Source: Rhodopseudomonas rhenobacensis
GTDB taxonomy: Bacteria; Pseudomonadota; Alphaproteobacteria; Rhizobiales; Xanthobacteraceae
Assembly (NCBI RefSeq): GCF_014203125.1
Contig: NZ_JACHIH010000013.1
Span: 53,053-117,052, forward strand
Reading direction: 5' to 3'
DNA length: 64,000 nucleotides
Within the stretch, counting starts at the first letter, position 1, and each line of letters begins with the position of its first letter. The position numbers and the translations under genes are program-made. Below, piece after piece: positions 27,566 through 36,704 of this stretch. A model generated the notes under the pieces. It searched no databases. It was not told the origin of the DNA and was given only the letters and a program-made list of their open reading frames with translations.

Positions 27566-27678
27566 GTCATTCCGGGGCACAGCAGCGTCAGCTGCGAGTG
27601 AACCCGGGATCCATAACCACCGCAGGGAGTATGGATTCCGGACTTGCTCGTTCTAACGAATTCGCAAACCGGAATGAC
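27566..27678 (+). repeat. Palindromic intergenic repeat, family A copy 2
   Basis: Begins GTCATTCCGGGGCACAGCAG and ends ACCGGAATGAC, so the outer arms pair. The middle (TGAACCCGGGATCCAT) matches copies 3 and 4. It is more degenerate than the others on its right half. It lies between the convergent sod and emrB genes. Confidence 0.8.
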
Positions 27679-27721
27679 GACTGCATTTTGGTTGGATGAT
27701 TCAATCCTAACCGAACAGTCT

Positions 27722-29284
27722 CTAATCGATCACCGCGGCATGGTCCGGCGCCTCGGACTGCTGGCGCAGCGTCGCCTTGGTCGAGCCGATGATGATCGCC
27801 GCCGGGATCGCCAGCGCGGTGAGGAACATCACCAGCGCGTAGTCCTGCGAGAACGCGATGATCTGCGCCTGCATGGTGACGATGGCGTCCATCATCGCCC
27901 GCCCGGTGTCGGTCGCCATGTCGATGGTGCCGCGGACGTCCGGCATCTGCATCGCGTGATTGAACGGCGTGACGTATTCGGTCAGCACCGCATGCGCCCG
28001 CCGCGTGCCCGAGGTCAATTCGGCGATCACCACCGAGATGCCGATCGACGAGGCGACGTTGCGCACCAGCGTCAGCATCGCGGTGCCGTCGGTGCGCAGA
28101 TGGCCGGGCAGCGTCAGGAACGCCACCGTCGACAGCGGCACGAACACCAGCCCGAAGCCGAAGCCCTGCGCGACGCTGACGACGATGATGCTATAAACGC
28201 TGGTCTGGTCGGTCCACTGCGTCATGTAGTACAGCGTGGCGCAGGTCAGTGCGAGGCCGCCGGCGATCAGCGTGCGCGCCTCGATATGCCGCATGATCCG
28301 CCCGACCAGCATCATCGCCACGAAGGTGCCGGTGCCGCGGGTGGCCAGCAAGAGGCCGGCGGTGAGGATCGGAAAGCCGATCACGTTCTGCATGAACGGC
28401 GACGACAGCGCCATGGTGGAGAACAGCACCAAGCCCATCACCGCCATGAACACGCAGCCGCCGATGAAATTCTTGTCGGTGAAGATCGCGAACTGGATGA
28501 ACGGCTTCGGCGTGGTGAAGGAATGCGCGAAGAAGTAGTAGAAGCCGACCACCGAAACGATGCATTCGGTGATGATCTCGCCGGATTCCAGCCAGCCGAG
28601 CTGCTCGCCGCGGTCGAGCGCGAGCTGCATCGCGCCGATCCCGATCGCAAGGGCGGCGAAACCGAACCAGTCGAACCGCAGCGCGTGGTTCAGTTTGGTC
28701 TCGTCCATGAAGACTAACAGTCCCGCCACCGTGACGATGCCGAACGGCAGGTTGACGAAGAACACCCAGTGCCAGGAATAGGTTTCGGTCAGCCAGGCGC
28801 CGAGCGACGGCCCCATGATCGGCCCCAGCATCACCCCCATGCCCCAGATCGACATCGCCTTGGCGCGCTCGTGCAGCGCGTAGATGTCGAGCATCACCGA
28901 CTGCGACAGCGGCACCAAGGCCGCGCCGAACACGCCCTGCAGCAGCCGGAACAACACCATTTGCGTAATGTCTTGCGCGAGCCCGCACATCACCGAGGCC
29001 ACGGTGAAGCCGGCCGAGCAGATGATGAAGATGCGCTTGCGACCAAAGCGATTGGCGACCCAGCCGACCGGCGCGGTCATGATCGCGGCGGCGACGATGT
29101 AGGACGTCAGCACCCAGTTGATCTGGTCCTGCGACGCCGACAGCGAGCCCTGCATATAGGGCAGCGCGACGTTGGCGATCGTGGTGTCGAGCGCCTGCAT
29201 GATGGTCGCGGTCATGGCGCAGACCGTCACCATGTTGCGGCGCAATCCTGGAACTGCAACCGGGGCTGCGCCTGCGGTGGTCAT
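27722..29284 (-). CDS. emrB: DHA2-family multidrug efflux MFS permease (EmrB-like)
   Basis: A 520-residue, 14-helix major-facilitator drug:H+ antiporter. DHA2 marks include ALDTTIANVALPYMQGSL in helix 1, the WVANRFGRKR loop, LLQGVFGAALVPLSQSVMLD, and the antiporter motif C segment GPIMGPSLGAWL. With the EmrA-like adaptor encoded just upstream and an outer-membrane channel it should expel hydrophobic compounds across both membranes. The start is ATG 29284 (MTTAGAAP); an extension to 29317 is possible. It is the last gene of marR-emrA-emrB, separated from emrA by a 296-bp gap that contains a palindromic repeat. Confidence 0.9.
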   Translation of the reverse strand: MTTAGAAPVAVPGLRRNMVTVCAMTATIMQALDTTIANVALPYMQGSLSASQDQINWVLTSYIVAAAIMTAPVGWVANRFGRKRIFIICSAGFTVASVMCGLAQDITQMVLFRLLQGVFGAALVPLSQSVMLDIYALHERAKAMSIWGMGVMLGPIMGPSLGAWLTETYSWHWVFFVNLPFGIVTVAGLLVFMDETKLNHALRFDWFGFAALAIGIGAMQLALDRGEQLGWLESGEIITECIVSVVGFYYFFAHSFTTPKPFIQFAIFTDKNFIGGCVFMAVMGLVLFSTMALSSPFMQNVIGFPILTAGLLLATRGTGTFVAMMLVGRIMRHIEARTLIAGGLALTCATLYYMTQWTDQTSVYSIIVVSVAQGFGFGLVFVPLSTVAFLTLPGHLRTDGTAMLTLVRNVASSIGISVVIAELTSGTRRAHAVLTEYVTPFNHAMQMPDVRGTIDMATDTGRAMMDAIVTMQAQIIAFSQDYALVMFLTALAIPAAIIIGSTKATLRQQSEAPDHAAVID

Positions 29285-29380
29285 CGATGAGTTGCTCCGG
29301 GTTTCAACGCCGAGCATTTGCCGGGCGGAGCAATTTGCAGCGGCGACAGCTTGATGAGGCGTAGCGCCGGCAGCAGCCGG

Positions 29381-29533
29381 CTCCCTCGCCCCGCTCTTGC
29401 GGGGAGAGGGGTGGGGTGAGGGGCGATCCGACCAGTGAGCGCAATGATCTCGAACGGCCGTGCCAGGCCCCTCACCCGCCCGGCTTCGCTAACGCTCGCC
29501 GGTCGACCTCTCCCCGCGAAGAGCGGGGAGAGG
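29381..29533 (-). repeat. Palindromic intergenic repeat, family E
   Basis: Lies between emrA and emrB. It has two hairpins built on the same words (CCCCGCTCTTGCGGGGAGAG near 29390-29409 and CTCTCCCCGCGAAGAGCGGG near 29509-29528). An outer pairing joins GGTGAGGGGC and GCCCCTCACC. It is a compound element found once in this window. Confidence 0.75.
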
Positions 29534-29580
29534 TGCGGCTGCGCGCGGGTCGCGTATGATACTAAATCCATCACGTCCGA

Positions 29581-30741
29581 TTAGTCCTGCGGCTGCGCTT
29601 TGGCCGACGACAGCCCGATCAGCCCCGCCAGCGAGCGGGTGTGCTGGGTGTCGATCGAGACATACGAACTCATGCCGGCCTTCAGTTTGCGCACCGCCTT
29701 GTCGTTGGTGTCGAAATAGATCCGCACCGGCACCCGCTGCACCACCTTGACGAAGTTGCCGGTGGCATTCTGCGCCGGAAGGATCGCGAACTGCGCGCCG
29801 GTGCCCGGCGACAGCGAGCCGACCGTGCCGACGAAAGTGTGGTCGGGGAAGGCGTCGATATCGATCGTCACCTTCTGGCCGATGGTGACGTAGGTGAAAT
29901 CGCTCTCCTTCGGATTGGCGTCGACCCACGGCGCGGTGGTGTCGATCACGCTGAACACCGGATTGCCGGCGGCGACGAAGCGGCCGAGCTGGATGTTGTC
30001 GACCTGGGTGGCGGTGCCGTTCATCGGCGCGCGCACCGTCGACAGATCGAGGTTGCGCTGCGCGTCGTCGAGCGCCGCCTTGGCCTGCATGTAGGCCGGG
30101 AATTGCTCGAGCGGCAGCTCGGGATTGCCGAGCAGCTGATTGAGCGCGGTGGACTGCTGCTGCTTGACCAACTGCAGCTGCGCCTGCGCGGTGACCAGCG
30201 CCGAATTCGAATTGTCGAGGTCGAGCTGCGAGCCGGCCGAGCTCTTCACCAGCGAGCCCTTGCGTTCGACGTCGCGCTGCTTGATGGCGATGCCGGCGTT
30301 GACCAGTTCGACGGTCTGGCCATACAGCTTCACATTGGCGACCAGATTGTCGTGGCTGGTCTTGGCGTCGTCGAGCTTGGCCTTGGCCTGCTGCACGGCG
30401 AGCTGGAACGGCACCGGATCGATCTGGAACAGCACGTCGCCGGTGGCGACCACTTGGCCTTCCTTCACCGTGACGTCGATGATCTTGCCGGCGACGTCCG
30501 GCGTGATCAGCACCTTCTGCGCGCCCACATAGGCGTCGTCGGTGGAGACGTAGCGGCCGCCCTCGAGATAGAACGCGATGCCGGCGATCAGCACCACCAG
30601 CGGCAGCACGATCAGCAACAGCGGGCGGCGATACGCCTTCAGCGCGCCGAGCAGGCCGCGCCGCGGCGGCGCCGTGGCGTCGACGCGCGGCTGCGGATTG
30701 CTCTTCGCTTCGGGCGCCAGTTTCAGCACCGGATCAGCCAT
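29581..30741 (-). CDS. emrA: HlyD/EmrA-family membrane fusion protein
   Basis: A 386-residue periplasmic adaptor of an MFS tripartite efflux pump. After about 35 cytosolic residues there is one membrane anchor (LLLIVLPLVVLIAGIAFYL). The lipoyl half follows (YVSTDDAYVGAQKVLITPDVAG), then a long coiled-coil hairpin (about 110-220) and the second lipoyl/beta-barrel part (NLDLSTVRAPMNGTATQV). ATG 30741 overlaps the last 8 nt of the marR gene, so translation is likely coupled. The order marR-emrA-emrB is typical for a locally regulated pump; no outer-membrane channel gene is nearby. Confidence 0.92.
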   Translation of the reverse strand: MADPVLKLAPEAKSNPQPRVDATAPPRRGLLGALKAYRRPLLLIVLPLVVLIAGIAFYLEGGRYVSTDDAYVGAQKVLITPDVAGKIIDVTVKEGQVVATGDVLFQIDPVPFQLAVQQAKAKLDDAKTSHDNLVANVKLYGQTVELVNAGIAIKQRDVERKGSLVKSSAGSQLDLDNSNSALVTAQAQLQLVKQQQSTALNQLLGNPELPLEQFPAYMQAKAALDDAQRNLDLSTVRAPMNGTATQVDNIQLGRFVAAGNPVFSVIDTTAPWVDANPKESDFTYVTIGQKVTIDIDAFPDHTFVGTVGSLSPGTGAQFAILPAQNATGNFVKVVQRVPVRIYFDTNDKAVRKLKAGMSSYVSIDTQHTRSLAGLIGLSSAKAQPQD

Positions 30742-31216
30742 GATGCTGGACCTTTCTTTGGGGCACCGCATTCGCCTGATGGATGGCGTTGCGGACGTTT
30801 TCCCGGATGGTTTCGAGATGGCCGACCAATCGATGAACCTCGACCGGATTGATTCCGGCGAGCGCGGTGGCGGTGAGTTCCGCGCGCAGCCCGGCCAGTT
30901 TGCCGAGCAACGGGCGCGCGGCCTTGCGCAGATAGAGACGTTTGGCGCGGCGGTCGGTCTCGTCGCTGCGCCGTTCCAGCCAACCATGCTCGCACAGCCG
31001 GTCGATCAATCGCGTCAGCGTGATCGGCTGCATCTCCAGCAGTTCGGCGAGCTCGGATTGCTTGAGGCCTTCGCAGCGCTCGACCTTGGCGAGCACCGCC
31101 CATTGCGCCCGGGTGATGCCGTAGCGCGACGCCGCCTTGTCGGCATAGCAGCGCACCAGGCGCTGTACCTCGGCCAGCGTAAACAGAAAATTGGGCTCGA
31201 CGGAACCGCGCGGCAT
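30734..31216 (-). CDS. MarR-family transcriptional regulator
   Basis: A 160-residue winged-helix repressor. The HTH and wing read LKQSELAELLEMQPITLTRLIDRL and LERRSDETDRRAKRLYLR, the standard MarR pattern, with helical dimerisation ends. ATG 31216 (MPRGSVEPNF) is the start best matching the family; the frame is open for a long way upstream but without similarity. It overlaps emrA by 8 nt and so is the first gene of the efflux operon, most likely its autorepressor. A partly symmetrical 17-bp sequence 23 nt before the start (31239-31255) is a candidate operator. The inducing compound is unknown. Confidence 0.9.
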   Translation of the reverse strand: MPRGSVEPNFLFTLAEVQRLVRCYADKAASRYGITRAQWAVLAKVERCEGLKQSELAELLEMQPITLTRLIDRLCEHGWLERRSDETDRRAKRLYLRKAARPLLGKLAGLRAELTATALAGINPVEVHRLVGHLETIRENVRNAIHQANAVPQRKVQHHG

Positions 31217-31238
31217 GGTCGTTTCAAACTCCCTATCG

Positions 31239-31255
31239 TTGCATAAGATAAGCAA
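31239..31255 (-). promoter_or_regulatory. Candidate MarR operator
   Basis: TTGCATAAGATAAGCAA is a 17-bp imperfect palindrome (TTGC-n-TA-nnn-TA-n-GCAA), the length and look of a MarR-family site. It sits 23 nt upstream of the marR start in the marR/zur divergent region. Confidence 0.5.
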
Positions 31256-31311
31256 GCTCATCATTTCTGCGAGCGGCGTTTCGGTATGGTATCTTTGTCC
31301 GGCGCGCATAC

Positions 31312-31328
31312 GTTCCGCGTTGCGGAAC
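31312..31328 (+). promoter_or_regulatory. Perfect palindrome upstream of zur
   Basis: GTTCCGCGTTGCGGAAC has perfect 7-bp arms around a 3-bp centre and lies 69 nt before the zur start. It could be an operator or just a small hairpin; it does not look like a typical Zur box. Confidence 0.35.
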
Positions 31329-31396
31329 TTCGGTGTCGCAGCATCACCGCTGATGAAACGGTGGGCGAAACGCCCGCGGCGCGCTACATAGGAGGC

Positions 31397-31900
31397 ATGA
31401 CCGCCGCCAAGCCGACCTTCCCGCCGCCCGATCACGATCACGTCCGTTGCGCCACGGAGGCGATCGATCACGCCGAACGCATCTGCCAGCGCCGCGGCCA
31501 GAACTTCACGCCGATCCGCCGCCGCGTGCTGCAGGCGTTGTTGACCAGCCACCGGCCGCTCGGCGCCTATGAGGTGATCGACGAACTGGCCCGCGACGCC
31601 GCGCGCCCGGCGCCGATCACGGTGTATCGCGCGCTGGATTTCCTGATCCAGAACGGGCTGGTGCACCGGATCGAGAGCCGCAACGCCTTCCTGGCCTGCG
31701 CGCACGACCACGACGACGCCGCCACGGTGGCGTTCCTGATCTGCGACCGCTGCGGCTCGGTCGGCGAAATTCCGGCCGGCCCGCTCGCCACCGGGCTCAA
31801 CGAGGCGGCGCGCGCCAGCGGCTTTGCGCCGAAGCTCGCGGTAGTGGAAATCGCCGGCACCTGCGCGCATTGCCTGTCGGCCGAACCGCCCGGCCTCTGA
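31397..31900 (+). CDS. zur: Fur-family zinc-type regulator (Zur-like)
   Basis: A 167-residue Fur-superfamily protein. The winged helix includes NFTPIRRRVLQALLTSHRPLG and APITVYRALDFLIQNGLVHRI. The C-terminal half has both CxxC pairs of a structural zinc site (CDRCG near residue 117 and CAHC near 158) and the histidine-rich ACAHDHDD segment. That set and the overall pattern fit Zur, the zinc uptake repressor, better than Fur or PerR. A strong TAGGAGG site precedes ATG 31397. It is divergent from marR and followed 32 nt later by an EamA transporter; no znu genes are in view, so the Zur call is from the protein only. Confidence 0.82.
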   Translation: MTAAKPTFPPPDHDHVRCATEAIDHAERICQRRGQNFTPIRRRVLQALLTSHRPLGAYEVIDELARDAARPAPITVYRALDFLIQNGLVHRIESRNAFLACAHDHDDAATVAFLICDRCGSVGEIPAGPLATGLNEAARASGFAPKLAVVEIAGTCAHCLSAEPPGL

Positions 31901-31932
31901 TCAATCAATCACGGCGACACGCCGGGGGGCCG

Positions 31933-32880
31933 ATGCCGTCACAGCAACCGAGCGCGGGGCCGACCGCGCGTCCGCTGAGCCTCGGCGCGATCGCCCTGGT
32001 GCTGCTGTGCTGCCTGTCCTGGGGCTTCAATCAGGTCGCCATCAAGCTGGTGCTGCCGGAAATCCCGCCGTTTCTGCAGGCGACGATCCGCTCGGTCGGC
32101 GCGCTCGCGGTGATCTTTCTGGTCGCGCAGGCCCGCGGGGTGAAGCTGTGGCACCGCGACGGCGCCTGGCGCGCCGGGCTCTGCGCCGGCGTGCTGTTCG
32201 GGCTGGAATTCGTGCTGATCTATCAGGGCCTGAAATTGACCACGGCGTCGCGCGCCGTGGTGTTCCTCTATACCTCGCCGTTCTTCGTGGCGTTCGGCGC
32301 CTACCAATTGCTGCACGAGCGGCTGCGCCGGCTGCAATGGAGCGGGCTGGCGCTGAGCTTCGTCGGCGTCGCGCTGGCGATCGGCGTGCCGCAGCCCAAT
32401 GTCGACGCCAGCGTGCTGCTCGGCGACCTCTTGATGATCGGCGGCGGCGCGCTGTGGGCCGCCACCACGCTGATCGTCAAGACCACCCGGCTCGGCCATG
32501 TGCCGGCGGAACGCGGCCTCGGCTATCAGGTCGCGGTGTCGATCCCGATCCTGGCGCTCGCTTCCTGGCTTTCCGGCGAAACCCTGCCGCAATGGCCCGG
32601 CCCCGTCACCTGGGCGCTGATGGCCTATCAGGCGATCTGGGTGGTCGGGCTGACCTTCCTGATGTGGTTCGGGCTGGTGAAGACCTATTCGGCCAGCAAA
32701 TTGTCGGCCTTCACCTTCATCACCCCGCTGTTCGGCGTCGCCGCCGGCTATCTGATCATGGACGACCCCTTGACGCCGACCTTCGGCGTCGCGGCGCTGC
32801 TGGTGACCGCGGGGTTGTATCTCGTGAACAAGCCCGCGCCGGCGACCGCGGTGAGGCCGGTCGGGAACCGGGCCCCGTAA
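31933..32880 (+). CDS. EamA/DMT-family transporter
   Basis: A 315-residue inner-membrane protein with ten predicted helices and two EamA repeats (about 15-145 and 160-300; CLSWGFNQVAIKLVLPEIPP, then LLMIGGGALWAATTLIVKTT). Members export amino acids, nucleotides or other metabolites; the substrate cannot be read here. ATG 31933 was chosen because it leaves a short cytosolic tail before helix 1. It follows zur by 32 nt and may share its transcript, but a metal role would be a guess. Confidence 0.88.
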   Translation: MPSQQPSAGPTARPLSLGAIALVLLCCLSWGFNQVAIKLVLPEIPPFLQATIRSVGALAVIFLVAQARGVKLWHRDGAWRAGLCAGVLFGLEFVLIYQGLKLTTASRAVVFLYTSPFFVAFGAYQLLHERLRRLQWSGLALSFVGVALAIGVPQPNVDASVLLGDLLMIGGGALWAATTLIVKTTRLGHVPAERGLGYQVAVSIPILALASWLSGETLPQWPGPVTWALMAYQAIWVVGLTFLMWFGLVKTYSASKLSAFTFITPLFGVAAGYLIMDDPLTPTFGVAALLVTAGLYLVNKPAPATAVRPVGNRAP

Positions 32881-33008
32881 CTGCGTGTGGAACCGGATTG
32901 GAAGGTCGCTCACTCGGCGCCGCCCCTTGGTTTCCCCCGTCCGCGGGCCATCTGAGAGGTGCATGCCACCTCTGATCCGGGTTCCTGCATCCATTGATCG
33001 ATTGCTGA

Positions 33009-34322
<1,314 letters not shown>

Positions 34323-34343
34323 GCAGACGCCGCGGCGGCGAAG

Positions 34344-34631
34344 CTAATCAAGCGCCGTCGCTTGAGCCGTGTGCCGGATGTGTAGGATGACGACCTCGTC
34401 AGCCGGAATGTCGATCGCGTAGAAGATGACGAACGGATAACGGACGACCGAAACGACCCGTGCCCCGGTTTCGTTCGTCAAACGGCCGCTATACGGGAAT
34501 TGTTCAAGTCGCTCGGTCAATGCTTCGATGCGCCGAACCACTGAGCTGGCCGCGCGTCTGTTGCGCTTAGCAATATAACGAAAAATCTCGTCGAGTTCGA
34601 CAAGCGCGGTCTTTGACCAGCGCACATTCAT
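34344..34631 (-). CDS. ParE/RelE-superfamily toxin
   Basis: A 95-residue toxin of the ParE/RelE fold (MNVRWSKTALVELDEIFRYIAKRN, RLEQFPYSGRLTNETGARVV, YPFVIFYAI, then VVILHIRHT), the usual ParE layout. The ATG overlaps the stop of the antitoxin gene as ATGA, so toxin translation depends on the antitoxin. ParE members poison gyrase and RelE members cut mRNA; the conserved RelE catalytic basic residues are not obvious, which favours ParE. It lies 21 nt past the convergent ispG stop. Confidence 0.88.
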   Translation of the reverse strand: MNVRWSKTALVELDEIFRYIAKRNRRAASSVVRRIEALTERLEQFPYSGRLTNETGARVVSVVRYPFVIFYAIDIPADEVVILHIRHTAQATALD

Positions 34632-34858
34632 TCACGATAGCGATTAAAGAGCGCCGCGACCTCTTCGTCGCTGGCGAGTTTCCCTTCCCGCATTTCCGCA
34701 AGTCCCCGGCGGACCGCGGCGCGCTCATCATCGTTGAGCTGATAGACGCCCAGATATTTCGTCTGGATCTCGGAAAATGACCTCAACAATTCTTCCTGCG
34801 CCTCTTCAGGCCAGGTCGATACGCTGTCCAGCAGAACTTCGAGGGCTTCTCTCGTCAT
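34628..34858 (-). CDS. Antitoxin of the ParE/RelE pair
   Basis: A 76-residue acidic protein (MTREALEVLLDSVSTWPEEAQ, LNDDERAAVRRGLAEMREGK, DEEVAALFNRYRE) upstream of and overlapping the toxin by 4 nt. The order, size and acidity are those of an antitoxin. The end resembles the addiction-module segment that binds ParE. No clear ribbon-helix-helix or HTH DNA-binding domain is visible, so autoregulation is uncertain. Confidence 0.82.
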   Translation of the reverse strand: MTREALEVLLDSVSTWPEEAQEELLRSFSEIQTKYLGVYQLNDDERAAVRRGLAEMREGKLASDEEVAALFNRYRE

Positions 34859-34951
34859 GCGGCCAGATTAGCAGCTTTTTGAACGCCAGGACATCCGGTT
34901 TGCGGCAGCCTCGCACGTTGCACCGCGCCTCGGGACGCGCCCTCCGCCCGC

Positions 34952-36553
34952 TCACGCCCCCTTCTTGTATTCCCTATTCGCCAGGCTCGCCTCCTCCAGA
35001 TCGAGGTCGCGCTCGATGCGGCGGCGGCTTTCGTCGGTGATGTTGCCGTCGCGGAGCTGGGCGTGGATGAACTTGCGTTCTTCGGTGATCAGTTCGCGCA
35101 CCAGCGCGGCGCCGGTCGCGGTGACGTCGTTGCCGTCGGCGTCCGGCGGCTGCGGCAGCTGATTGGCGCGAGTCTCGTGTCGGGCACGCAGCAGCTTCAC
35201 CACCTCGTCGGAGAGTTCGCGGTCGTCGGTGATGGCGTCGAGCGAGGCCAGCGCCGCGTCCAGCGCCTGGCGCCGCGCCGCAATCTCCGCCTCGCGCTCG
35301 CGGCGGCGTTCGGCGTGGCCGTCCTTGGTGATGCCGAGCAGCCGCACCACCCACGGCAGGCTGAGGCCGAGCCCGACCAGCGTGATCAGGATCACGCCGA
35401 ACGACACCATCTGGATCAGGTCGCGGTACGGAAAGTCGACGCCGGACGGCAGCGTCAACGGCAGCGCCAGCGCCGCCGCCAGCGACACCGCGCCGCGCAC
35501 CCCGGTGAACGCCACCACGAACATCGCGCGCCAGTCCGGCAGCGGCTCGGCGCGCAGCCGCGGCCGCCACAGCCGCTGCAGATAGGTGCCGGGAAACACC
35601 CAGGCGAACCGCGCCAGGATCACGATCACCGCGACCAGGCCGGTGGCGAACAGGATGTCGCCGAGCGGAAACTCCTTGGATTTCTCCAGCAGCACCCGCA
35701 TCTGAAAGCCGGTGAGCAGGAACAGCAGCCCCTCGACCAGATAGATCACCAAATCCCAGAAGAAGATGCCCTGCAGCCGCGTCGCCGAAGAGATCAGCAG
35801 CGGGCCGTTCCAGCTGATGTAGAGCCCGCAGGTGACGGTCGCGATCACCCCGGAGCCGCCGAGATGCTCGGGGATCCAATAGGCCGCATAGGGCGTGATC
35901 AAGGACAGCGTGATCTCGATCTGCGGATCGCGCGCCCAATGGCGCAGCCGCAGGCTGAGCCAGCCGATCGCGATGCCGAATGCGACCTCGCCGGCCAGGA
36001 TCGCCGCGAAGGTGGCGGACGCGACCGGCAGCGAGAACGCGCCGGTGGTGATCGCCACCACCGCGAACCGATACAGAATCAGCGTGGTGGCATCGTTGGC
36101 GAGCCCTTCGCCCTCCAGGACGACCAGGATGCGACGCGGCAGCCCGAGTTTGCGCGCGATCGCCAGCGGCGCCACGACATCCGGCGGCGCCACGATGGCG
36201 CCGAGCAGAAACCCGATGCTCCACGGCAGTCCGAGCAGCAGATGCGTCGCCGTCGCCACCGCGCAGGCGGTGAAGATCACGCAGCCGATCGCCAACAGCG
36301 CGATCGGTTCCAGATTGAATTTGAACTCGCGCCAGCTCATCGCCACGCTGGCCGAATAGATCAGCGGCGGCAGCACCACCAGCAACACCAGTTCCGGCGG
36401 CAACTCGATCGGCGGCACGCCGGGTACCAGCGCCAGCACGATGCCGGCGAGCAGCAACAGGATCGCCGGGGCGACGTCGATCCGCCGCGCCAACCAGGCG
36501 GTGCCGGCCAGCACCACGAGCAGGGTCAAAAAGATCTGGAATTTGGCTTCCAC
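34952..36553 (-). CDS. Na+/H+ antiporter (CPA1/NhaP-like)
   Basis: A 533-residue CPA1 exchanger with about 12 membrane helices in the first ~400 residues. Family marks are the helix with AIVAPPDVVAPLAIARKLGLP, the ion-binding EGEGLANDATTLILYRFAV and the TGVRGAVSLAAALALPL segment. A charged cytosolic tail of about 130 residues is mostly helical (RRREREAEIAARRQALDAAL). I took GTG 36553 as the start because GGAG lies about 5 nt upstream and the membrane domain then begins at once; 36580 is an alternative. It helps keep pH and sodium balance. It is a single gene, divergent from the EAL gene. Confidence 0.9.
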   Translation of the reverse strand: MEAKFQIFLTLLVVLAGTAWLARRIDVAPAILLLLAGIVLALVPGVPPIELPPELVLLVVLPPLIYSASVAMSWREFKFNLEPIALLAIGCVIFTACAVATATHLLLGLPWSIGFLLGAIVAPPDVVAPLAIARKLGLPRRILVVLEGEGLANDATTLILYRFAVVAITTGAFSLPVASATFAAILAGEVAFGIAIGWLSLRLRHWARDPQIEITLSLITPYAAYWIPEHLGGSGVIATVTCGLYISWNGPLLISSATRLQGIFFWDLVIYLVEGLLFLLTGFQMRVLLEKSKEFPLGDILFATGLVAVIVILARFAWVFPGTYLQRLWRPRLRAEPLPDWRAMFVVAFTGVRGAVSLAAALALPLTLPSGVDFPYRDLIQMVSFGVILITLVGLGLSLPWVVRLLGITKDGHAERRREREAEIAARRQALDAALASLDAITDDRELSDEVVKLLRARHETRANQLPQPPDADGNDVTATGAALVRELITEERKFIHAQLRDGNITDESRRRIERDLDLEEASLANREYKKGA

Positions 36554-36704
36554 TGCGGCTCCGCGACATCTTCGGGGCAATCCCTAATTCTGCAATCGCC
36601 CGGCCTTGCCGGCAGGTCAAGCGATACGGCCCGACCCGTGCAACCCGCAGTCGATCGGTCCTAACCGCTGATTCACCTTGCCCTGCATCAACCGCGGCAA
36701 ATTC

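Noticed and set aside
35063..36664. 533-codon plus-strand frame over the Na+/H+ antiporter gene
   Set aside because: Gln/Arg/His-rich shadow of a clear membrane protein gene on the minus strand.
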